Part shown: one piece after another, positions 32,613 to 41,175 of the stretch
Layout: each line of letters opens with the position of its first letter
Numbering within the stretch: the first letter of the stretch is position 1
DNA from: RGIG4097 sp964550635
Lineage (GTDB): Bacteria; Bacillota; Clostridia; Christensenellales; CAG-917
Length of the DNA stretch: 64,000 nt
Direction: 5' to 3'
Assembly: GCA_964550635.1 (NCBI GenBank)
Contig: CAZJZV010000006.1
Coordinates: 9,877-73,876, forward strand
Made by a program: the position numbers and the translations under genes
The notes under the pieces: model-generated
Databases searched by the model: none
What the model was told of the DNA's origin: nothing
Seen by the model: only the letters and a program-made list of their open reading frames with translations

Positions 32613-32885
32613 CTATTCTTCGAGTATTTTTTTACGTCTACTTCTTTTCTTTTTAGGCTCTTCCTTGTCTTCAAACGCATTTTCGGGCTTCTTCTTTTCG
32701 GATTCGGGCATTGCCAAAAACTCATCCGTGAATTCGTATCCCAATATGCTGATAAGATTGCGAAGTTCGTCAAGCGTGAGTTTGTCTTCTGAATACATCA
32801 TATACATCGCGCCTACGAGTTCTTCTTCCGATATACCTTCTTCCATAAGTTCGTTCAAAATTTGTTCTGCTTCTTCAAACGTCAT
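32613..32885 (-). CDS. Small charged protein of unknown function
   Basis: 90 residues. An acidic helical N-terminal half (FEEAEQILNELMEEGISEEELVGAMYMMY, then LTLDELRNLISILGYEF) is followed by a lysine/arginine-rich tail (KKKPENAFEDKEEPKKKRSRRKK). It has an AAGGAGG site. It lies between the macro-domain gene (47 bases downstream) and the ADP-ribosylglycohydrolase-like gene (77 bases upstream) on the same strand. I do not recognise the family; the bipolar charge suggests a protein- or nucleic-acid-binding adaptor. Confidence 0.7.
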   Translation of the reverse strand: MTFEEAEQILNELMEEGISEEELVGAMYMMYSEDKLTLDELRNLISILGYEFTDEFLAMPESEKKKPENAFEDKEEPKKKRSRRKKILEE

Positions 32886-32962
32886 TCCTTTTTTCCTCCT
32901 TGTTGGGCATTATATCATTTTCGATATATAAGATTCAATACCCTTTAGTAAAATTATTGATT

Positions 32963-34249
32963 TTATTTCATTTCCACTTTTATGCCCTGTTTGAACAGTA
33001 CTTCATACAGGTCGTTGCTCGGTTTTTGGCATATGCGTTGAGTCGCATAGTCCACGTTGCTATAGTAAGTCAGGCTCGCGTTTTTATCGCGCAATATCTC
33101 GTTTGCAAGGATTATGAACGTCAACACCGTCCTTTCGGGAGTGTGGTCGCATGAGTACGTGAACGTGATAGAATCCGTCGTCAAATCGAGATCGCGGTCG
33201 TTTGGCAGGGGGCTATTCGCTCTCACCTTTTCCACAAATTTACGGAAATACGCGCGGTCCGCCGTCTTCAACAAGTGGATTTTGTCGCCGTACTCTTCGT
33301 CGTCTTGCATAGCGGTTGCTATCACGTAGTCCATCAGATGACGGCAGGAAGTCGAATGCGCCCATTCAATTTCGGTATTGTCCCCGTTTTGAGTTTCCAA
33401 ACACACGAATTTGGTGTTGTCGGTGATTTCTTCGTCTTCGGTGAGAGTGGGAAAAACGTCGTAGATGAAGTTCGTCAACACTTCCCTTGCATCGCAACCG
33501 TTTTCGGCTTCGGGCATACTTTTCATCACTCTTCTGTAGCGGTCCGCCGACGTGTCTTTGTAGTACGCTTCCGCCACTGCGCCGACTATCCCCGCATCTT
33601 CAAGCGACCGCATAATGCAACGGTCGAAACTCTCACTCTCGAAAAAGTCGCGCATCACTCGCCCTGCAATATAAATCGGATTGTACTCGTCGTCTGCGTA
33701 TGCATCGCGGAATTTTTCGTACTCCAAGTTGACGTTGAGAAATTTCTCGAAGTATTCCTTGATGAATCGCTTGCTCTTGCCTATCCTTGCGTAGTACACG
33801 CAAGTTGCGAATGCTTCCGCCACGACGTGTTTCGTTTCGTCCGCACCCACCGCGTGCATTATCGAATGAGTCATCGCCTTGACTTCCCTTTCGTCCCTGC
33901 CGTACCAACCGCAAGGGGCAACCGCAAACGTCATAGGCCCCGGGAAACTCTCCTTGACTTTCACCGAATTTTCGTCCACCGCTTCCATAGACTTCTCGAC
34001 CGCACGCCCGAAAAGCGTGAGTGCCGCCGAACAACTATCGTAAGTTTTCATCCAGTTGTTCAAGACTTCAACGACTTTCTTTTCGTCGTACGCGATTCCT
34101 TTTTGCAAGACGTCGCACACCGCAAGCATCCTGATCGTCATGAACGAAATTACAAACTCATCGTCGTCTTTTACATTTCGTATTGCTAGTTTGCATTCAG
34201 GTCTATATTTTTTCACAGCACACCCGTCTGCAATGATTGCTCCAAACAT
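32963..34249 (-). CDS. Degenerate ADP-ribosylglycohydrolase-like protein
   Basis: 428 residues. The first about 260 follow the DraG/ARH fold in order: MFGAIIADG, a DDD at the usual FTDDS position, SFPGPMTFAVAPCGWYG for the SYGNGSAMRVSPVGW segment, then HVVAEAFATCVYYARIGKSKRFIKEYFEK, and AGIVGAVAEAYYKD for GGDCDTLxxIAGAIAEAYYG. The metal-binding GGDxDT is missing and HNHPEG is reduced to HAVGAD, so it is probably catalytically dead. The last about 170 residues are an unrecognised domain. First gene of the block with the macro-domain protein. Homology is my reading from memory, not a search. Confidence 0.65.
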   Translation of the reverse strand: MFGAIIADGCAVKKYRPECKLAIRNVKDDDEFVISFMTIRMLAVCDVLQKGIAYDEKKVVEVLNNWMKTYDSCSAALTLFGRAVEKSMEAVDENSVKVKESFPGPMTFAVAPCGWYGRDEREVKAMTHSIMHAVGADETKHVVAEAFATCVYYARIGKSKRFIKEYFEKFLNVNLEYEKFRDAYADDEYNPIYIAGRVMRDFFESESFDRCIMRSLEDAGIVGAVAEAYYKDTSADRYRRVMKSMPEAENGCDAREVLTNFIYDVFPTLTEDEEITDNTKFVCLETQNGDNTEIEWAHSTSCRHLMDYVIATAMQDDEEYGDKIHLLKTADRAYFRKFVEKVRANSPLPNDRDLDLTTDSITFTYSCDHTPERTVLTFIILANEILRDKNASLTYYSNVDYATQRICQKPSNDLYEVLFKQGIKVEMK

Positions 34250-34301
34250 TTTTTTGCACCTCCGTATTTCTTTTTACACCCACAGTATACCCGCCTACAC
34301 C

Positions 34302-34321
34302 CCAAAAAAAATACCCCTTCT
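34302..34321 (-). terminator. Terminator-like hairpin upstream of the ADP-ribosylglycohydrolase-like gene
   Basis: On the minus strand TACCCC / GGGGTA followed by a run of eight T. It lies ahead of the operon start rather than after it and could insulate it from the MFS gene or act as an attenuator. Confidence 0.45.
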
Positions 34322-34365
34322 TGGGGGTAAAACGCACTTTTTTTTGAAAAAAATCCACAATATGC

Positions 34366-34478
34366 AGACGGCGTAGTGATTTGCACTACGCCGTCTTGCA
34401 TATATCATACGCAACGCGTATATCATATGGCGAACGCCATATATCATACTTGCAAGGCAAGTATATCATTAAAAAAGC
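34366..34478. repeat. Array of small hairpins separated by ATATCAT
   Basis: A 13-base stem AGACGGCGTAGTG / CACTACGCCGTCT is followed by three short hairpins (ACGC-AA-GCGT, ATGGCG-AA-CGCCAT, ACTTGC-AAG-GCAAGT), each separated by ATATCAT. A related single unit occurs at about 31285-31300. Non-coding. Confidence 0.7.
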
Positions 34479-34503
34479 ACTCCAACAGGAGTGCTTTTTT
34501 CAT
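34476..34503 (-). terminator. Terminator of the MFS transporter gene
   Basis: Stem AAAAAAGCACTCC / GGAGTGCTTTTTT with an AACA loop, directly abutting the stop codon at 34503. Confidence 0.8.
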
Positions 34504-36659
34504 CAGTCGTCCATCGAATCAAGGGTTTCGTAGCGGATTTGTTTTTTCTCTTCTTTGGTGAGTTTGCCTTTCGATACTTGTTTGCTGTCGCCGTGTTTGA
34601 CGAACAACATGAGTATGATTGCGATTGCTACGCAGATTGCGCTGTACAAGAACAAGAATTTGTTTCCGCCCGTGTCCATAATCGCGCCGCCGATTGCGGG
34701 GGTGATTGCTTGTGCGGACATGGTTGCCATATAGTAGTAGCCGGTGTATTGACCGACGGTTTCCGCGGTGGAAAGTTCGGTGACCATCGGGAAAGTGTTG
34801 ACGTTTGCGATGATGAGTCCGAAACCTGCAATCAGGTAGAACACCATGAAGAGAACCATTTTTACGGTTGCTTCGTCGCCGGGTTTGAGCACTGCGAAGA
34901 TGAGAATGAAGGAAACGACTGCTAGTCCGAAACCTATCATAATGGATTTTCTTCTGCCGATTTTTGCCGCCATGTAGCCGACGGGGATGAATGCGATTGC
35001 ACTGATACCCATACTGACGCCCGAGATAATAGACGCGATACCTGCGGACAAGTTGAGTGCCTTGGTCGTGTAGACGGACAGGTTGGAAGACACTGCGTTG
35101 TAACCCATGAACCACATGAATATGGATGCAAGGATAAGGATGAATGATTTGAAACGCGCTTTTTCAAGGTCGGTTTTTTCATTCCAACTATCCTTTAGGG
35201 ACTTATGCGCATTTTTGTTTTCGACGACTTCCTGCGCAAATTCGAGTGCTTCTTCGGATATACCTTCCGCGGGTTTATTGTCAAGGTCGATACCTTCGCT
35301 TTCTTCAAGGAGTTGTTCCGCTTTTGCCTTTGTTTCTGCGGATTCTTCTTCGTCGAAGTCGTCAATGCCGTACTCTTTGCAGATTTCTTGGCAACGCGCG
35401 ACGAGTTTTCTCTCGTTGACGAGCGCAAGGAATCCCGCAAGGAGCAGGAGCATACCTGCCGCAACGGAGCCGAAGATGATGACGTAGTTATACAGGTTTT
35501 CACCAAACAGGACTACGGTGTAAATCAAGAACGCTATCGCGCCGCCGATACCACCGCACAAGTTGATGATTGCATTGCCTTGAGAGCGCAAGGGTTTGGG
35601 CGTGACGTCGGGCATAAGTGCGACTGCGGGGCTTCTGAAAGTCGCCATTGCGATAAGGACGAGAAGCAAGATGACCATGTAGACGACAAGGCTCTTGATT
35701 CCGTAGAATCCCGAATAATTCTCACTGCCGATACCGCCTTCGATACTTGCCTGTCTGATAAGGAAGGACTTGTAGGAGTTCATACCCGTTGCGACGAACT
35801 TGCTATAATATGAGTTGGAGTCCACGAGTTCCTGATAAGTCTTGCCTTCGACGGGGGATTGAGCGTTCAAATCGGTAACGATTTCGGAATCTACGAGTTC
35901 ACCGTCACCGTTGGCGTCGTAATAATAGGTCACGGGACCTATCATATTGAGAATTGCCTTTTTGGAAGTCATCTTCTCGTAGCTGTGGATAGAAGTGAAG
36001 AACTCTCTTGCGTTCGCGAATGCGGGAAGACCTTTTTCAACTCTTTCCTTGTTTATTTCGTCAAGGTTGTTGTTGATGTAGGTGATGTCGCAAAGGTCCG
36101 TCGCACTGACCGATTCGTAGATGTTCGTCTTGCTTTCGGACGCATCGTACCAATCGCCGAGAAGGGATGACATATATTCGTCTTCGGACAAGTGGGATTC
36201 GACTGCGGTGTGAATGTAGTCGTTGGATTGCTTTTGTTGGTTGATCGTGACGAGAGGCACGAACACCATGAGCGCAACCGCCGCTACCGTACCGATGACG
36301 ATGAAGGGAGTACGTCTGCCCCACTTCTTTGCAAGTTTGCCGTGGGCGTTGTCGCTGAGTTTGCCGAACACGGGGAGCATGAACAACGAAAGCAAGTTGT
36401 CAAGTCCCATGATGAGTCCGCGCGCCCAACTGGGAAGACCGTAAGCGTTGTCGATGAGAAGGGGCACGACAAAATCGTATGCGGTCCAGAAAAGCATGAT
36501 GATTGCGAATGCAAAACCGACTTTGAACGTGATAGGATAATTCAGTTTAAGCGGTTCTTTTTGTTTGGTTTCGCCGTTAGCGATTTCAGTCCCGACTTCG
36601 ACTGCGGATTCATCCGCGACTTCGGAAGTTTCGGGAATGAAGTCTTGTTTTTCGTCCAT
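34503..36659 (-). CDS. Glycoside/sugar symporter of the MFS (GPH/SLC45-like)
   Basis: 718 residues. Twelve-helix MFS with the helix 2-3 signature GKLSDNAHGKLAKKWGRRTPFIVIG, typical of GPH and SLC45 sugar transporters (S-D-x5-W-G-R-R-P-F). Between helices about 3 and 5 lies a 170-residue hydrophilic region (about 165-330) and a further cytoplasmic acidic loop (about 420-510) divides the two halves, explaining the large size. Second half has GRRKSIMIGFG. Located directly beside the glycogen/maltodextrin genes, so a maltodextrin or other glycoside is the likely cargo; by context only. Confidence 0.85.
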   Translation of the reverse strand: MDEKQDFIPETSEVADESAVEVGTEIANGETKQKEPLKLNYPITFKVGFAFAIIMLFWTAYDFVVPLLIDNAYGLPSWARGLIMGLDNLLSLFMLPVFGKLSDNAHGKLAKKWGRRTPFIVIGTVAAVALMVFVPLVTINQQKQSNDYIHTAVESHLSEDEYMSSLLGDWYDASESKTNIYESVSATDLCDITYINNNLDEINKERVEKGLPAFANAREFFTSIHSYEKMTSKKAILNMIGPVTYYYDANGDGELVDSEIVTDLNAQSPVEGKTYQELVDSNSYYSKFVATGMNSYKSFLIRQASIEGGIGSENYSGFYGIKSLVVYMVILLLVLIAMATFRSPAVALMPDVTPKPLRSQGNAIINLCGGIGGAIAFLIYTVVLFGENLYNYVIIFGSVAAGMLLLLAGFLALVNERKLVARCQEICKEYGIDDFDEEESAETKAKAEQLLEESEGIDLDNKPAEGISEEALEFAQEVVENKNAHKSLKDSWNEKTDLEKARFKSFILILASIFMWFMGYNAVSSNLSVYTTKALNLSAGIASIISGVSMGISAIAFIPVGYMAAKIGRRKSIMIGFGLAVVSFILIFAVLKPGDEATVKMVLFMVFYLIAGFGLIIANVNTFPMVTELSTAETVGQYTGYYYMATMSAQAITPAIGGAIMDTGGNKFLFLYSAICVAIAIILMLFVKHGDSKQVSKGKLTKEEKKQIRYETLDSMDD

Positions 36660-36694
36660 AATTTTCTCCTTAAAGATATATCTCTAATATAGAT

Positions 36695-36723
36695 ATTATA
36701 AAATAAATAATCACCATTGTAAA
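36695..36723 (-). promoter_or_regulatory. Predicted promoter of the MFS transporter gene
   Basis: Minus-strand TTTACA, 17-base spacer, TATAAT; 36 bases to the start codon. Shows that the transporter is transcribed separately from the glg genes. Confidence 0.65.
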
Positions 36724-36818
36724 GAGCGGTTTTGAATTTTACAAGAATTTTACAAAACTCCGTCGAAATTTGACGAAAACGCAAGCACCGAAAAAAATCT
36801 ACTCTCCTAAAAAATGAA

Positions 36819-36855
36819 AAAGCAAGCGAGAAAGGTGGTTTTCGTCGTTTGCTTT
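36819..36855 (-). terminator. Candidate terminator of the glg operon
   Basis: AAAGCAA / TTGCTTT pair with further partial pairing inside, followed on the minus strand by TTTTTCATTTTTT. Located 43 bases past the amylase stop. Confidence 0.5.
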
Positions 36856-36897
36856 ATTTTTGACAAAATTCAATGTTTATCGGTGCGTTTCGAGCGG

Positions 36898-38628
36898 TTA
36901 AACTTCAAATACGGTTTCTCCGTCCACAGTGACGATTGCGCCGTTGCCGTCCGATTTAAGTCGCAAGACGTGCCCGTCCGCTTTTCTTTCAATGACAAGG
37001 TCCCCGCTCAAGGTAGTTTCACCCTTGAATAATTCCGCGTAATTCCTGCGGAGTTTTCCGAGTTTTTGATAGTGGTCGAGCAATTCCGCATTCTCGCTAC
37101 CCCACGGATAAGTCACGCGGTTTAGGGGGTCTTCAAACCCTTGCACACCCACTTCGTCGCCGTAAAATAGGCAGGGCACACCGGGGAGCACGTATTGCAA
37201 AGCGGATGCAAGTTTCAGTCTGCGTACGCCTAGTGCGTACTCTTCAGGGGACAACCTGTATTCCGCCCTACCCTCTTTCGTGTTTGGCGGGACCGCCCCC
37301 GACAATGCTGTCAACGCGCGCACCGTATCGTGAGAGTCGATGAGAGTCATACACGAGTCAAGGCTTTCTTTCGGATAGTTTTCAAGTATTCTCGAAACGG
37401 ACGAGATGAAATCGTTTGCGCTTCCGCCCTTTGCGAAACTCAAAATCGCTTCCTTGAAAGGATAATTCATCACGCCGTCAAGTTGACCGCCCATGAAATA
37501 AGGTCGCCATTCGCTGTAACTGACTTTCGTGGACGCGTCTTCCCAAACTTCGCCGACGATGACTGCATTTTCGTCAACTTCCTTGATTTTTCCGCAAAGG
37601 TCTGTGGTAAAATCTATGGGTAATTCGTCGACGACGTCAAGTCGCCAACCTTTTATTCCTAATTTTCCCCATTTTTCTATCACGCCGTCTTTTCCCAAAA
37701 TCAAGTCGCGGTAACCTTTTGCGGACTTGTTGACGGTCGGGACGACGGTCGAGCCCCACCAACAATGGTAGGTGTTGTTTTCTCCGAAATAGTACCAGTC
37801 GCGGTAAGGGGAATTTTCGCTTTGATATGCGCCGAGAGACGAGTAGCGACCAAACTTGTTGAAATAGACGCTATCCGCGCCCGTATGATTGAAAACACCG
37901 TCAAGGATGAAAAAAATCCCGCGTTTTTCGCCTTCAACGATAAGACTGCGAAGTTGCTCTTCGTCCCCAAACAAACTATCCACTTTGAGATAGTCCCCCG
38001 TGTCGTAGCGGTGGTTTGACGACGATTCGAAAATGGGCGAGAGATACACGCACCCTACCCCCAAAGATTGCAGGTAGTCGAGCTTTGATTCTATGCCTTT
38101 GACGTTACCCCCGAAGAAGTCGTCCGCGCGGTAGTCCACCCCTTCTCTTGCATAGTCGGGAGAGTCGTACCAATTCTCGTGCAAGCGACCGACCTTGTCA
38201 AACGGTCTGTCTTCGCCCTTGCAAAATCTGTCCGCAAAGATATGATAGACAATTCCGTTTTTGAACCAATTCGGTGTTTTATAGTCACATTTTGACACGG
38301 TTAACTGCCATTCGGGTAGCCAATCCCCCCGAACCGCACTTCCGTCGAAGTCCCGCCCGAAGAACGCGAGAGTGCCGTCCGCAAACTCCCCTTCAAAGCG
38401 GTAATGCCATATCCCGCTCTTGTCAAGGGAAAACGCTCCCGCGAAAACGTCCGTGCTTTCCACACTTTCGAGATAGGGCAATTCGTAGCGGCGCACGTCG
38501 TCTTCAAGGCGCAAAACAATAAAAACTCTCTTGATACCGAGAGCGGTTTCAAGAGGGAAACGGATTTGCGTTTCTTTGCCTACCGCAGTTGCGCCGTAGG
38601 GTTTTTTGTCGGTCAAGGGATTGTACAT
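36898..38628 (-). CDS. GH13 alpha-amylase-family hydrolase (neopullulanase/maltogenic type)
   Basis: About 576 residues. An N-terminal beta-sandwich (1 to about 115) as in neopullulanases precedes the GH13 barrel: GVGCVYLSPIF, DGVFNHTG, nucleophile Asp331 in GWRLDVVDEL, acid/base Glu360 in VIVGEVWED, and IDSHDTVR. No signal peptide, so it acts on internal maltodextrins or glycogen. Last gene of the glg operon, after glgP. The start is uncertain: ATG 38628 gives the natural MYNPLTDKKPYG, while ATG 38649 sits in the loop of a perfect hairpin; neither has a good ribosome site. Confidence 0.88.
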   Translation of the reverse strand: MYNPLTDKKPYGATAVGKETQIRFPLETALGIKRVFIVLRLEDDVRRYELPYLESVESTDVFAGAFSLDKSGIWHYRFEGEFADGTLAFFGRDFDGSAVRGDWLPEWQLTVSKCDYKTPNWFKNGIVYHIFADRFCKGEDRPFDKVGRLHENWYDSPDYAREGVDYRADDFFGGNVKGIESKLDYLQSLGVGCVYLSPIFESSSNHRYDTGDYLKVDSLFGDEEQLRSLIVEGEKRGIFFILDGVFNHTGADSVYFNKFGRYSSLGAYQSENSPYRDWYYFGENNTYHCWWGSTVVPTVNKSAKGYRDLILGKDGVIEKWGKLGIKGWRLDVVDELPIDFTTDLCGKIKEVDENAVIVGEVWEDASTKVSYSEWRPYFMGGQLDGVMNYPFKEAILSFAKGGSANDFISSVSRILENYPKESLDSCMTLIDSHDTVRALTALSGAVPPNTKEGRAEYRLSPEEYALGVRRLKLASALQYVLPGVPCLFYGDEVGVQGFEDPLNRVTYPWGSENAELLDHYQKLGKLRRNYAELFKGETTLSGDLVIERKADGHVLRLKSDGNGAIVTVDGETVFEV

Positions 38629-38637
38629 ATTATTGCA

Positions 38638-38660
38638 CGCGTCGGGCATTGCCCGACGCG
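38638..38660. other. Perfect hairpin between glgP and the amylase gene
   Basis: CGCGTCGGGC-ATT-GCCCGACGCG, ten perfect GC-rich pairs, seven bases after the glgP stop. There is no T-tract. Probably an mRNA-stabilising or translation-tuning structure. Confidence 0.6.
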
Positions 38661-38667
38661 GTGTGTC

Positions 38668-41115
38668 TTACTTTTTGTTCAAATCTATTTTTTCAAGATT
38701 CCAAATGTATTTTGCGTATTCTTCGACCGCTCTGTCCGCCGCGAAGAAACCCGCTTTTGCCACGTTGACAAGGGACATACGATTCCAACGAGCAGAATCG
38801 AGATAGGTGTCGTTGACTCTTTGTTGTGCGTTTGCGTAGGATTCGAAGTCGGCAAGCACCATAAAGCCGTCCGCCGTGCCTCCTCTGCCTATCGTCAGAC
38901 TGTCCGCGATTTCGCCGAAGTCCACTCCGCCGATACCCGCGCGCAGTGCGTCGATGAGTCGTTTGATACGCGGATTGGTTTGATAGTAGTGAGTGGGATT
39001 GTAGCCCTTTCTCCACATTTCTTGCACTTCGTTTGCGAGAAGTCCGAACAAGAACATATTCTCTTCCCCAACTTCGTTGTGGATTTCCACGTTTGCGCCG
39101 TCCATAGTGCCGATTGTGAGTGCGCCGTTTATCATGAACTTCATATTGCCCGTACCGCTTGCCTCTTTGCCCGCGATAGAAATTTGTTCACTGACTTCCG
39201 CCGCCGGCATGATGATTTCCGCAAGGGATACGCGGTAGTTTTCCAAGAACACGACTTTGATCTTGTCCTTCACGTCGGGATCATTGTTGATGACGTTGCC
39301 GAGAGTGCAGATGAAGCGGATGATTTGTTTCGCCATATAGTAGGCACTTGCCGCCTTTGCGCCGAACACGAAGGTGCGCGGTTGGACGTCGAGATTGGGA
39401 TTTTCCTTAATTCTGAAATACAGGTCAAGGATATGGAGTGCGTTGAGAAGTTGACGCTTATACTCGTGCAAACGCTTCACTTGCACGTCGAAAATGGAGT
39501 CGGGATTGACGGTTACGCCGTTATGCTCGTAGATATATTTCGCAAGGCGTTCCTTGTTTTCGCGCTTGATTGCGCCCAAACGTTCGAGAACCGCTCCGTC
39601 TCCCATATATTTCATAAGGTCTTGCAACTTGTCCGCATCTTTGAGCCAACCGTCTCCGATGAGTTCGGTGATGAGATTTGCAAGTCCGGGGTTTGCTTCC
39701 GCCACCCACCTACGATGAGTGATACCGTTCGTAACGTTGGTGAATTTTTCGGGGTGCATATTGAAGTAGTCCCTGAAAACGTCCTGTTTCAATATGTCGG
39801 AGTGCAGTGCGCTGACGCCGTTTATCGTGTGCGAAGTCGCAAGGCAGAGATTTGCCATGCGGATTTGACCGTTGCCGAGAATTGCGTTGTGCGAAACCGC
39901 GTCCCAGTTGTTGGGATAGTACGCCCAAAGTTCACCGCAGAAGCGTTGATTGATTTCGTGTATGATTTGATAGATTCTGGGGAGCAGATTTTGGAAAAGG
40001 TCTTGCGGCCATTTTTCGAGCGCTTCCGCCATAACCGTATGGTTTGTATAACTGACCGTCTTCGTGACGATGTCCCACGCTTTTTCCCAACTCATTCCGT
40101 ATTCGTCAAGGAGTATGCGCATAAGTTCGGGTATGCAGAGTGTGGGGTGCGTATCGTTGATATGGATTGCCACGCAGTCCGCAAGGTTGTCAAGGGACGG
40201 ATTTGTCTTCAAGTGGCGTTTGATGATGCTTTGAATGGACGCAGACACGAAGAAGTATTGTTGTTTCAATCTCAACGACTTGCCTTCGATGTGGTCGTCT
40301 GCGGGATAAAGCACCTTTGAAATGCTCTCCGCCATAGCCTTTGCGGTCATCGCTTTGACGTAGTCGCCCTTTGAAAATTCCGCCATATCGAAATCGACGG
40401 GGGACTTCGACGACCAAAGTCTTATGCGGTTGACGACTTTCGTATCGTAACCCGAAATGCTCATATCGTAAGGCACTGCAAGCACGGTCGTATAGTCGCG
40501 TTGATGAACGGTGAGTTTGCCGTTTTCCCACGTTTCGTCCACTTTCCCACCGAATTTGACTTCGTAGACTTCTTCCATACGCGGAGTGAGCCATACGCCG
40601 CCCATCTTCAACCATTCGTCGGGTTGTTCGAGTTGCCAACCGTCAACGATGACTTGCTTGAAAATGCCGTAGTCGTACATGATTGAAAAACCGCTTGCGG
40701 CATACCCTCTCGAAGTGAGAGCATCCATATACGCCGCCGCCAGTCTGCCAAGACCGCCGTTGCCGAGACCTGCATCGGGCTCGAAAGAATAGAGCTCGTC
40801 CATATCCATTCCGAGTTCCTTGACGACGGGTGCGACTTCGTCGGTTATTCCCATATTGAACAAGTGGTTTTTTAGGCTTCTGCCGAGCAAGAATTCCATT
40901 GACATATAGTAAACTTGCTTTGCGTTTTTCTCTCTGACGACCTTTTTGAAATCCACTCTCGTGGTCGTGAGAATATCTCTCACCGCCATACAAGTCGCTT
41001 GATAGATTTGAGCCTTAGTCGCGTCTTCGGGTTTCACGCCGAAATAGCAAGCAAGAGTTTGGGAAATGCTTGCCTTGAAACTTTTTGATGTTACTCCATA
41101 AATATTTTTTGCCAT
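38668..41115 (-). CDS. glgP: Glycogen/maltodextrin phosphorylase
   Basis: 815 residues, full length. PLP-lysine motif EASGTGNMKFMINGALTIGT and GTMDGANVEI are intact, as are the N-terminal YYMSMEFLLGRSL, GLGNGGLGRLAAAYMDAL and HINDTHPTLCIPELMR. It releases glucose-1-phosphate from alpha-1,4-glucan ends using phosphate. Follows glgA by 60 bases in the same operon, so synthesis and breakdown enzymes are made from one message. Confidence 0.96.
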   Translation of the reverse strand: MAKNIYGVTSKSFKASISQTLACYFGVKPEDATKAQIYQATCMAVRDILTTTRVDFKKVVREKNAKQVYYMSMEFLLGRSLKNHLFNMGITDEVAPVVKELGMDMDELYSFEPDAGLGNGGLGRLAAAYMDALTSRGYAASGFSIMYDYGIFKQVIVDGWQLEQPDEWLKMGGVWLTPRMEEVYEVKFGGKVDETWENGKLTVHQRDYTTVLAVPYDMSISGYDTKVVNRIRLWSSKSPVDFDMAEFSKGDYVKAMTAKAMAESISKVLYPADDHIEGKSLRLKQQYFFVSASIQSIIKRHLKTNPSLDNLADCVAIHINDTHPTLCIPELMRILLDEYGMSWEKAWDIVTKTVSYTNHTVMAEALEKWPQDLFQNLLPRIYQIIHEINQRFCGELWAYYPNNWDAVSHNAILGNGQIRMANLCLATSHTINGVSALHSDILKQDVFRDYFNMHPEKFTNVTNGITHRRWVAEANPGLANLITELIGDGWLKDADKLQDLMKYMGDGAVLERLGAIKRENKERLAKYIYEHNGVTVNPDSIFDVQVKRLHEYKRQLLNALHILDLYFRIKENPNLDVQPRTFVFGAKAASAYYMAKQIIRFICTLGNVINNDPDVKDKIKVVFLENYRVSLAEIIMPAAEVSEQISIAGKEASGTGNMKFMINGALTIGTMDGANVEIHNEVGEENMFLFGLLANEVQEMWRKGYNPTHYYQTNPRIKRLIDALRAGIGGVDFGEIADSLTIGRGGTADGFMVLADFESYANAQQRVNDTYLDSARWNRMSLVNVAKAGFFAADRAVEEYAKYIWNLEKIDLNKK

Positions 41116-41175
41116 ATCCTATCCTTTTCTCTCCCGTTTCCCCCGTCGAGAGAAAGGTTATTATTTCTTATTGTA

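Noticed and set aside
34366..34478. CRISPR-like array
   Set aside because: The constant part is only seven bases and the variable parts are self-complementary hairpins, unlike spacers.
38404..40320. Plus-strand open frame of 638 codons opposite glgP
   Set aside because: Antisense shadow of a conserved enzyme gene, with no recognisable motif.
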